From positions 1-64,000 of the forward strand of contig CAZMNY010000042.1 of the NCBI GenBank assembly GCA_964567745.1: 64,000 nucleotides of DNA. The letters are read 5' to 3'. Source of the stretch: CAZMNY01 sp964567745. Lineage in GTDB: Bacteria > Planctomycetota > Planctomycetia > Pirellulales > Pirellulaceae. Each line of letters starts with the position of its first letter. Within the stretch, counting starts at the first letter, position 1. The position numbers and the translations under genes were made by a program. The notes beneath the pieces were generated by a model that saw nothing but the letters and a program-made list of their open reading frames with translations, searched no databases and was not told the origin of the DNA. Shown piece by piece: positions 36,511 to 44,400 of this stretch.

Positions 36511-36945
36511 CTACTCCATTTTCAATTGCCGAACTGTCGGCAGCACGTCCTCGATTGTGACTCCCCGCAGATACTCCATTTGCCGCCGCTCCGCTTCGCC
36601 CAAAACGCCTCGCAGCTTGCAGAACGACTGGATCGCGCACATCTCGTCTTCCGCTTTGACGCAGTCCAGCAACCGCATGTCGCCTTCAAACGCCTCCACG
36701 ACTTCGCCTACGGCAATGGCCGATGGAGCTCGAGCGATCTCGACGCCGCCGCCGACGCCGCGCGTGCTGCGGACCAAGCCCAACCGACCGAGCCGATTGA
36801 CCACCTTGGCCACATGAGCCTGTGAGATCCCGAAAAACTCGGCCACATCGCCCACCTTCGCTCGCTCCACTTTGTCGCGTTGGGCCTGGGTCGCGAGGTA
36901 CATCAGAATCCGCAGGGCAAAATCAGTTTGGAGTGACAATTTCAT
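36511..36945 (-). CDS. Rrf2 family Fe-S transcriptional regulator, NsrR-like
   Basis: 144 residues. The winged helix is typical of Rrf2: MKLSLQTDFALRILMYLA, FFGISQAHVAKVVNRLGRLG and STRGVGGGVEIARAPSAI (residues 60-77). Three Cys follow at 95, 103 and 109 (DCVKAEDEMCAIQSFCKL), the ligands of an Fe-S cluster in IscR and NsrR. The N-terminus and the VGGGVEI wing resemble NsrR, which senses nitric oxide. The promoter upstream carries a perfect 6-5-6 palindrome in its spacer, so autorepression is likely. The haem c protein downstream would be part of the regulon. The effector (NO, redox or Fe-S status) is inference. Confidence 0.92.
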   Translation of the reverse strand: MKLSLQTDFALRILMYLATQAQRDKVERAKVGDVAEFFGISQAHVAKVVNRLGRLGLVRSTRGVGGGVEIARAPSAIAVGEVVEAFEGDMRLLDCVKAEDEMCAIQSFCKLRGVLGEAERRQMEYLRGVTIEDVLPTVRQLKME

Positions 36946-36994
36946 AGGGACGTCAGCGACTGCTTAAGCCGCGATTCAATTGGGAAGTGGGCAA

Positions 36995-37023
36995 AATATG
37001 TACTAATGGTACATGTTTGTCAA
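36995..37023 (-). promoter_or_regulatory. Promoter with palindromic operator for the Rrf2 regulator
   Basis: On the minus strand, a consensus -35 (TTGACA, 37018-37023) is followed by a 17-bp spacer and a -10 (CATATT, 36995-37000, 4 of 6 matches). A perfect inverted repeat, atgtac-taatg-gtacat (36998-37014), fills the spacer. Repressor binding there would block RNA polymerase. The regulator start is 50 bp downstream. Confidence 0.78.
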
Positions 37024-37165
37024 GTTTGAGGACTAGCTTCTCAGTCGCTACAATTTCCGGTGGAACATGAAGGTGGGGAAATTGAGGCTTTCCCGCCAGT
37101 CTCTTGGCCGATCTCGCAAGGCAACTGTCGGCCGTTTTACTGGGCTAGTTATGGAGAGGCAAGGA

Positions 37166-38014
37166 ATGATTACTGCACTGAGGCCACCGGTCCGTTACCA
37201 ACTTCGCGTCAGCCCCTACGACCGGGTTTCGAGCGCCCTGATGGCGACGTTGGTGATAGTCACGTTCGGCGTAATGTTAATGTTTGGCATTTGGTTGACT
37301 CTATTTTCAACCATCTTTAAGCCCCTGCCCCCCCCAGTGCGTAACTGGGACGAAATTGGAGGCGGCGCCCCGGGGCCGGTCACGGCACTGGAAGAGCCGG
37401 GCGAAGCAGAGCTCGATCCGTTGCCCGAGCCGCAATTGGCGATCACGCTCGAAGCGGTGACCGACGTTCTTACCACGACGAAAGCGCTCGACTCGCTGCC
37501 CTCACAGGACGCAGTTTCCAGCGATGGGGGCGGCAGGAATGACCGTCGTAAGATCGGCCCGCCCGGCCCAGGAAATCCCGATGGCATGCCTCCCAAATGG
37601 GAGCGTTGGCAGGTTCGCTTCGATACGACGACCATCGCCGGCTATGCGAAACAGCTCGACTCGCTCGGTATTGAACTGGGCGTTGTTGGTGGCGGACAAT
37701 CGCAAGTCGACTACGTGACACGAGTTGCTGACGCTAAGCCCGCGCGGCGGCGAGGGCCTGGAGAGAGCAGAATCTACTTTTCGGCACAGGACCGGCGGTT
37801 GCGAGCGTTTGACATGCGACTGCTGGCCAAGGCGGGCGTTACGACGACGGGACGGGTCGTCTTGCAGTTCTATCCGGAGCAGTTGATCAGCCAAATGGAG
37901 CAAGTGGAGAGAGCGGCTGCGGAGAGTCAGGGGATCGAGAAGATTCGCCACACGGTCTTTCGCGTCTTGCCGATCGGTTCGGAGCCCCCGATTGAGGTCG
38001 TCTCGATTCGCTGA
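37166..38014 (+). CDS. One-TM periplasmic protein, paralogue 1 of a tandem pair
   Basis: 282 residues from the ATG at 37166, which has a good SD (ggagagg, 37153-37159); the frame is open to 37067, but that start is not shared with the paralogue. Layout: short cytoplasmic N-terminus, one membrane helix (ATLVIVTFGVMLMFGIWLTL), a Pro/Glu-rich linker (PLPPPVRNWDE, EEPGEAELDPLPEPQ) and a conserved C-terminal domain with PPKWERWQVRFDTTT, IELGVVGGGQSQVDYV and RIYFSAQDRRLRAFDMRLL. About half of the C-terminal positions match the neighbour at 38358. The topology is that of TonB/TolA, and ExbB and ExbD genes follow, so it may be an energy-transducing or target protein of that motor (inference). No known family was recognised. 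Confidence 0.75.
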   Translation: MITALRPPVRYQLRVSPYDRVSSALMATLVIVTFGVMLMFGIWLTLFSTIFKPLPPPVRNWDEIGGGAPGPVTALEEPGEAELDPLPEPQLAITLEAVTDVLTTTKALDSLPSQDAVSSDGGGRNDRRKIGPPGPGNPDGMPPKWERWQVRFDTTTIAGYAKQLDSLGIELGVVGGGQSQVDYVTRVADAKPARRRGPGESRIYFSAQDRRLRAFDMRLLAKAGVTTTGRVVLQFYPEQLISQMEQVERAAAESQGIEKIRHTVFRVLPIGSEPPIEVVSIR

Positions 38015-38357
38015 AGTCGGAGAGTTTGGTGGTGGTGGGAGCGGTTTCCTCCCGCCATCAAAACTCCCGTCAAGGTAAGGACTTCGGTGCGGTCGGAATG
38101 CTTGACAGTGGCCAGCGCGGCCATTAGGATCGGTTTTTTGATTGATCCCGTTTTCGTCGCCCAATTCTAAGCCTTGTCTCGGGGCTCTCGGTCAGCGACC
38201 ACTCGCACACTGCCTAGCGGTTGTATGCTTCCGCTTTCCGCAGCGAATTCTTAGAATTCGAGCCGAGAATTTCCGCACTAAGAAGCCTATTTGTCAGTTG
38301 CAACATGAAGTTGGCAAATGCGGTTAATGTGAGCCGCGGTTTTGGGACTACTATGGA
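38015..38357. other. Gap between the tandem paralogues with an inverted repeat
   Basis: About 340 bases without a gene. It contains a perfect 7-3-7 inverted repeat, cgaattc-tta-gaattcg, at 38244-38260, about 100 bp before the second paralogue. A short leader similarity (aacatgaag) occurs at 38302 and at 37064 before the first paralogue, in line with tandem duplication. Confidence 0.55.
38244..38260. promoter_or_regulatory. Inverted repeat, possible operator
   Basis: Perfect 7-bp arms (cgaattc / gaattcg) around a 3-base spacer, upstream of the second paralogue and the ExbB/ExbD genes. No promoter elements were matched to it. Confidence 0.35.
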
Positions 38358-39335
38358 ATGCGAGTCGATCGGTTTACGGCGACGACTGAGATAATTAGCC
38401 AATCGAACCGTCAGCCTCGCAAAACGGCAAGGGTGAACAAGTTGAACGCGACAGTACCGCAGCGAAAGCCAAAACAAGAACTCAAGGTGTCGCTCTACGA
38501 TCAAGTCTCGAGCATGCTCTTGGCGTTGATCATGATGGTCGGCTTCTTTGTGACTTTGATGTTTTTGGTTTGGCTGACAACCGTGTTGATTTTCGGCCGA
38601 GCTCCGATTGAAGTGGAGTACATCGAAGAGATCGCCGGTCGCGGCGAGCACGCCGAGGGGTATGAACGCGACCTCGAGGAGCCCGGAGAAGAAGAACTCG
38701 ACGAGCTGATTGAGCCTCAACTCGAGGCCGCGCTCGAGGCGGTGACGGACGTGTTGAGTTCGCAAGAGGCGAAGCTTGATGCGCTTCAAACCGACGCGAC
38801 GGTGAGCGGCAAGGGAAAAGGCAAGGGTGACAGTCGTCAATCGGGACCCGGTGGTGAGGGCGACAACATCATCCCGAGGTGGGAGCGATGGCAAATCAAA
38901 TACAACACCAGCACGATCAACGCCTACGCCGACCAATTGGACTTTTTCAAGATCGAATTGGGCGCGGCCGGCGGCGGCCTGCCGAAAGTGGACTACGCGA
39001 TCAATCTGCGGGCCGCGCGTCCGCGAAGCCGCAAGGGCTCGGGAGATGAAGAAAAGCGACTCTACTTCTCTTGGAAGACGGGGAAGTTGAAGGCTTATGA
39101 CAAGCGGTTATTGACCAAAGCCAACATCAAGACGGCTCGCCGCGTGATCATGCAGTTCATTCCAAAGGATTTGGAGAACCGCATGGCCGGCATGGAGCGA
39201 GCCAAGTTTCGGAAGGATAAGGGCATTACGGATATCACGATGTTCAAGCAGACCGTTTTTGGTGTGCGTGCGGCCGGGCGAGGCCACGAGTTCTACGTGA
39301 TCTCGATCCAAGACCGGCCGAAGCCAAAACGTTGA
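38358..39335 (+). CDS. One-TM periplasmic protein, paralogue 2 of a tandem pair
   Basis: 325 residues from 38358; a GTG at 38433 (VNKLNATVPQRKP) is a plausible later start. It shows the same layout as the gene before it: a membrane helix (LLALIMMVGFFVTLMFLVWL), an acidic linker (DLEEPGEEELDELIEPQ) and the C-terminal domain IPRWERWQIKYNTST, FKIELGAAGGGLPKVDYAI, RLYFSWKTGKLKAYDKRLL. A short GKGKGKG stretch lies in the linker. Both proteins lack enzymatic motifs. Their order before exbB and exbD suggests the pair works with that proton channel. The family seems restricted to planctomycetes as far as I can tell, which a search would have to confirm. Confidence 0.75.
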   Translation: MRVDRFTATTEIISQSNRQPRKTARVNKLNATVPQRKPKQELKVSLYDQVSSMLLALIMMVGFFVTLMFLVWLTTVLIFGRAPIEVEYIEEIAGRGEHAEGYERDLEEPGEEELDELIEPQLEAALEAVTDVLSSQEAKLDALQTDATVSGKGKGKGDSRQSGPGGEGDNIIPRWERWQIKYNTSTINAYADQLDFFKIELGAAGGGLPKVDYAINLRAARPRSRKGSGDEEKRLYFSWKTGKLKAYDKRLLTKANIKTARRVIMQFIPKDLENRMAGMERAKFRKDKGITDITMFKQTVFGVRAAGRGHEFYVISIQDRPKPKR

Positions 39336-39431
39336 CGCGGCCAGCCGCGTACATTGGGCAGAATCACTAATTGGGCAACGATAAATATTACTGACCAGCA
39401 GCATCAGAGAAATTGTGGGAGCGGCGCCTAA

Positions 39432-40064
39432 ATGGAAGTCCTGGAAATTGTCGGCAATGTCATCTACGTCGTTCTGGCCTTAATTGCCCTCTGGGGCGCT
39501 TATTGCGCCACAATGGTTTGGTCGCGAGTCGCCCAGCAGCGGTTTCGAACGGAAGAGCAACAAGAAGAGTTTCTTGAGGCCTTGGATGACCCGTTGCAGA
39601 AGGGTGATTTTGATTCGGCTGTTGAGTTATGCGAGGGCGACCGACGGGCCGTTTGCCAATTGGCTCTGTTGGCGATTTCGCATCGCCGGATCGGGTTTGC
39701 CAAATCGAGGCAGTTGATTCTGGACCGCTTTCAACGCGACGTCCTCGCTGACCTGGAAGACCGACTCGCCTGGGTGAACACCGTGATCAAGAGCGCACCG
39801 ATGGTCGGCTTGCTCGGGACGGTCATCGGTATGATGGGCGCCTTCGGCAAGCTTGCGACGATGGAAAACGTCAAACCAGATCAGTTGGCCGGCGACATCA
39901 TGGTCGCCCTGATCACGACCGCCAGCGGCTTGGCGATCGCGATTCCTTTGGTGATGGCGATCACCGTGATCAACGTTCGAATTCGCAAACTGGAAGACTT
40001 GGCCGCGGCCGGACTCTCAATGTTTCTCGAGTCGTTCAAGGTGGCGTTGGGTCGAGGCAAGTAA
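39432..40064 (+). CDS. MotA/TolQ/ExbB proton channel family protein
   Basis: 210 residues with three membrane helices: residues about 8-30 (VIYVVLALIALWGAYCATMV), 115-137 (VIKSAPMVGLLGTVIGMMGAF) and 160-182 (LITTASGLAIAIPLVMAITV). The second and third carry the Gly/Thr/Ala-rich faces that form the family's pore (GLLGTVIGMMGAF; TTASGLAIAIP). In ExbB and TolQ this subunit makes a pentamer around an ExbD/TolR dimer and converts proton flow into work on a periplasmic partner. Two ExbD-type genes follow and two one-TM proteins precede it. It starts 97 bp after paralogue 2. Confidence 0.94.
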   Translation: MEVLEIVGNVIYVVLALIALWGAYCATMVWSRVAQQRFRTEEQQEEFLEALDDPLQKGDFDSAVELCEGDRRAVCQLALLAISHRRIGFAKSRQLILDRFQRDVLADLEDRLAWVNTVIKSAPMVGLLGTVIGMMGAFGKLATMENVKPDQLAGDIMVALITTASGLAIAIPLVMAITVINVRIRKLEDLAAAGLSMFLESFKVALGRGK

Positions 40065-40179
40065 GCGAGCATTCCTCTTTCGCAACTTGCTGACGGTAAC
40101 GCGTTAATCGTGCGAGACGCAGCGGGGCGACAAGCGGTTGTCGCGCGTTGAGTTTGACGGATCGGAGAAGGCGAATTCG

Positions 40180-40659
40180 ATGGCGAAAAAAGAAGCTGAA
40201 GTCGACATTAAACCGCGGCCGCGGAAACCGGATGAATCGGAGATGGATATTACTCCGATGATCGACATTACGTTCTTGCTGCTCATTTTCTTCCTGGTCG
40301 CGTCCAAGATGGACACGCCCGCGCCGGTGGCTCTGCCTGCGGCCAAGAATGGCACCGCGGTCGGCATCAAGAACTCGATTCTGGTGACGATCAAAGAGGG
40401 CGAGAACGACGAAGCCAAGATCTACAAAGGCACAAGCGGCGACGAAACTCGGCTCCTCAAATCGAGCGATTTAGCCGAGCAGGAAGCGGAGATTGTCGCT
40501 TACATTGAAGCCCAACTGGCTGACAATATCGACAAGATCGCCGTGCTCGTTACTGCCGAAAAAGGCGTGAAGCACAGGGACGTGGGCCGAGTCGCCAAGG
40601 CGGTCGGCAAGGTCAGCGGGATTGAGCAGCTTCATGTCGCCGTGATGGAGACGAATTGA
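40180..40659 (+). CDS. ExbD/TolR family protein
   Basis: 159 residues from the ATG at 40180, preceded by an SD (ggagaagg, 40162-40169). A short Lys/Pro-rich cytoplasmic N-terminus leads into the single membrane helix MDITPMIDITFLLLIFFLVA, with Asp29 at the position of the proton-carrying Asp of ExbD (Asp25 in E. coli). The periplasmic domain follows (VALPAAKNG; IAVLVTAEKGVKHRDVGRVA). It would dimerise inside the ExbB pentamer. Its stop TGA shares the A with the next ATG, so the second ExbD is translationally coupled. Confidence 0.93.
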   Translation: MAKKEAEVDIKPRPRKPDESEMDITPMIDITFLLLIFFLVASKMDTPAPVALPAAKNGTAVGIKNSILVTIKEGENDEAKIYKGTSGDETRLLKSSDLAEQEAEIVAYIEAQLADNIDKIAVLVTAEKGVKHRDVGRVAKAVGKVSGIEQLHVAVMETN

Positions 40660-41414
40660 TGTCACTTTCTTTCTCTTGTCACGCGTGCGGCGCACAACGT
40701 GAGCTCGACGAATCGGGCGCCGCGCCGCCCTGCCCTGAGTGCGGTGCGGGACTTCCCGGCAGTGACGGCGGGGACAGTGACGGCGGGGACAGCAACAACG
40801 GCGGCAGCGAAGAAGCGGCCGACGAAACCGACAGCGGCGCTGAAGCGTACGATGAAGAAGCTGTCGACGCTCCGCCCGTTCAGCAGCCCCCCGAAGAACC
40901 GCCGATTCAAGACGTCGACGACGATGAGGACGATGACGACGACGAGGAACTCGAGTCGTTCGGCTTTTTAGAGAAGAAGGACAAGATCGAAGGCGACATG
41001 GACATGACGCCGATGGTCGACGTCACCTTCTTGCTGCTGATCTTTTTCATGGTGACCGCCGCCTTCAGCTTGCAGAAGTCGATCGAGATTCCAAAACCGG
41101 CTGACAATCAGGCGAGTACTCAGGTCATTGAAAAAGAAGAAGAGGACGACCAGACAATCACTGTCATCATCGATCAGTTCAATACGTTTCGGGTTTTGAC
41201 TGCCGACATTGAAGAAGAGGCGCCGGGCAAGCACGATTTGCTCAGAAGGCTCCGCCGCCTACTCGACGAAGCGACTCCCGGTTCGGTCCCCAACAAACTG
41301 CTGGTGAAAGCGCATGGCGAAGCGACTCACGAACGCGTCGTGATCGCCCTTGACGTCGGGGCCGAGGTCGGGATGGAGCAAGTTCAGTTGATGACGATCG
41401 AGGAAGATCTCTAG
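40659..41414 (+). CDS. ExbD/TolR family protein with N-terminal zinc ribbon
   Basis: 251 residues from the ATG at 40659. The cytoplasmic N-terminus has a zinc ribbon, Cys7-x2-Cys10 (CHACGAQ) and Cys25-x2-Cys28 (CPECGAG), which is not part of normal ExbD proteins. A low-complexity acidic linker follows, with Ser-Asp-Gly-Gly-Asp repeats and a run of Asp near residues 86-96. Then comes the ExbD membrane helix MDMTPMVDVTFLLLIFFMVT, with Asp121 as proton carrier, and a periplasmic domain (ITVIIDQFNTFRVLTADIEE; LLVKAHGEATHERVVIALDV). It could form a heterodimer with the first ExbD in the ExbB pore. Confidence 0.92.
   Translation: MSLSFSCHACGAQRELDESGAAPPCPECGAGLPGSDGGDSDGGDSNNGGSEEAADETDSGAEAYDEEAVDAPPVQQPPEEPPIQDVDDDEDDDDDEELESFGFLEKKDKIEGDMDMTPMVDVTFLLLIFFMVTAAFSLQKSIEIPKPADNQASTQVIEKEEEDDQTITVIIDQFNTFRVLTADIEEEAPGKHDLLRRLRRLLDEATPGSVPNKLLVKAHGEATHERVVIALDVGAEVGMEQVQLMTIEEDL
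40761..40790. repeat. Two identical 15-bp units in the ExbD linker
   Basis: agtgacggcggggac at 40761-40775 and again at 40776-40790, encoding Ser-Asp-Gly-Gly-Asp twice in frame. Confidence 0.9.
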
Positions 41415-41478
41415 TCGCGATTCGGCGATACCATTTACGCTCACTGTAATCATTCGTTTTTGTCATAAAAGGTTTAAC

Positions 41479-44400
41479 ATGCCGGCCAAGAAGTTTTTGG
41501 ACTTGCTGGAAAAGCAGGGGTTCTTGGACTCGTCGATCATCAATGAACTTCGCAAACAGGTTGCGGAAGCGACTGTTGTGGTGACGCCTGAAGTCATCGC
41601 GAAGAAATTGGTGGAAAGCGGGCACCTGACGAAGTTTCAAGCCACCAAATTGGTTGGGCAGGCCAAAGAGGGCGCGGAAAAGCCGACTAAGAAGAAGCGG
41701 AAGAAACGCGCGGACGATGATATCGTCTTGCTTGAGGATGCGAGCGAAAGCGCCGGCGAGCAGCCGAAGCCGCCGAAATCGCGAAAGAAAAAACAACAGC
41801 AAGCCCAGCAACAGCAGCCACAGCAACAGCAGCCGCAACAACAGCAGCCGCAACAACAGGGCGGAGTCACTCCGCTCGGCGGACTCACGCCGCTGGGGCT
41901 TGACCCGATCGAATCCGCCCAGGGCGGATTGGCGGGCGTTGACGACATGCTCAATGATCCCTCGTCCGATGGCGAGCAAACGGGCAGCGCGCTCGCTCCC
42001 GGCAAAAAGAAAAAGGGACTCTTTGGCGGGCGGAAAAAGAAAACGGTGGGTTATAAGAAGCCGCCGCCGGCGCCTGACAGTGTCTGGGACACCAAGTTGA
42101 TGTTGATCGGCGGCGCTGCGTTGTTGTTGCTGCTTGTCGCCGGAGGATTCCTGTTCTACTCGCTGACCAAGGGAACGGCGAAGGAGCTGTTTAACGAGGC
42201 GGAGCGCGACTACAAGCAACTGAGCTATTCGCAGGCGATCGAAAAATACGACATGTTCCTGCGGAGTTATCCGAATGACGAAAACGTCAGTTTGGCCAAC
42301 GTCCGCAAAGGCATGAGCCGAATCTGGCAGAACGCCAATGACGCTCAGGCGGCGCTCGACATGGCAGTCAAAGTCTTGCCCGAAATTGAAGAAGAGGAGG
42401 CGTTCGAGGAGGCTCGATCCGAGCTGGCGTCCGTGCTGCCCGAGATCGCGCGTAAGTTCTCAGTTCAAGCGGAATCGACCGCGGACACCACCATTGCAGC
42501 TGAAAAGTTGCAGAAGACGGAACAAGCGTTGGAGCTTGTCAATAACGCGACGTATATCCCGACGTCGATGAAGAAGCAGATCCAGGCCAGGATCAACCAG
42601 ATCCAAGAGACTTTGGTCGTTGTCCGTCACGCAATCGGCAAGGAAAACGACTTGTTAACTGCCGTGCGCGACATTCAGACGGCGTCCGACGAAGGCGACA
42701 TGAAGAAGGTGTATGAGGTCCGTGACACCTTGCTCGACAAGTACCCCGGACTCGATTCAAACGAAGTCTTGCGTGCTCAGCTTCTTCAAGTTTCAGCTCG
42801 AGAACGGACTCTAGTCAAGCTCGATACGACTGCGCTAGAGAACTCAACTGATGAGCGGGCGGAGACGGGCGATCAGGTCGTGATGGCCGTTCACAAGGGC
42901 GGCACGGTCGATGGCGTCGATCAAGACGTCGTGCTTGTGCGCGCTGCCGGCGCGATCTACGGCGTCAACGCCAAGGACGGTCAAATGCTCTGGCGACGAT
43001 TTGTCGGCGACGCACTTGGGAATCCGGTGCGGGCGTCGGTCGAAGTTGACGCCAATGTGTTGTTCAACGACGGAAAGAACAACGAAGTTGTTTGCATCAA
43101 GCCGCGAAGCGGTGAATTGGTTTGGCGGACCTCGATCGGCGAGAAATTTCTCGGCCCTCACGTGACGTCAGATGAGCAGGTTTTGGTGACCACCGTCGGT
43201 GGAATGATCGTCAAACTGGCGGCGGACACGGGCGTGGTGCAGAAACGAGCCGCGTCGCCGTTACCCGTCGCGGTTCATGCAACCGTTAAGACTCGTCGCC
43301 CGCAAATCTATCAACTTGCAGAACACACGAACCTCTACGTTCATGCGACGACTGATACTGACGTTGACGGAGACAAGCACGAGGCGTTGGAGTGCCGCGA
43401 GGTCTATTACCTTGGTCACAAGGCCGGCAGTGTTGTCACATCGCCGGTTGTTCAGCTTGGGTTCATTTTCGTGGCGGAGAACAAAAGCCCCGAGATTTGT
43501 GACTTGCACATTCTCCGCATCAATGACGAGGGCCTCTCGCTGAGAACGGCGCAGCCGCCGATACGTCTTCAAGGGCGAGTGGTGGTCGACCCGGTGATTG
43601 CCAATCGGCGCCTGGTAATCACAACGGATCTGGGTTCGATCTATGTGCTCGATGTCGATCCATCCGCCGAGAAGAATCCAGTCACCGATGCGGTCGAGCC
43701 ATTGCTGGTCGATCGTGCCGATTCGTTAGTCTCCTATGCATTGGTCGACAAAGCGTCGCTTTGGATCGGTGACAATCGTTTGACTCGTTACAACATTCAA
43801 GTGGCGAAGTCCGAGTTGTCGCGTCGCTGGGTCAAGTTACCAGGCGATGTGTTCCGTTTTCCGCTGCAGAGAATTGGCAACGCGGTCATTCACGTGCGCA
43901 CGCCAGAGGGTTCGACCGGCGTCACGGTCTCAGCCGTCAACGGGGATTCGGGCGAGCCGATATGGCAGACGACAATCGGCGCCTCGGCTGGGGCCGCATT
44001 CTTTACGCCCGACGGCGCGCTTCGCGCGGTGTCGTCTCGAGGGCGGCTCTACGAAGCGGGCGGTGGCGGTCATGGCGGTCATGCCTCACTTGTCGGCGAC
44101 GCCGCCGGTGATGGCAAGGGCGGCGCTTTTCTTCATGGAGTCGATTTGGGAAACGGCAAACTCGCCGTTTGCAGTTTGAGTGATCGGCGTCGATTTGTGC
44201 TTGTCGACAAAGCCTCTGGCGGCGCCATCAGTCAACATCGCATGACGACGGCGGCCGCTCCGACGGCTGAGCCCGTACTCGCCGCTGGCGGCCTGGTCGC
44301 CGGCTTGGAAAATGGCGAGGTTGTTTTGATCAATCCCGAAAATGGCGAATACCTTGTTCGGCCGTTTTACCCGACGGTCGCGGCGGGCAACCAAGTCAAT

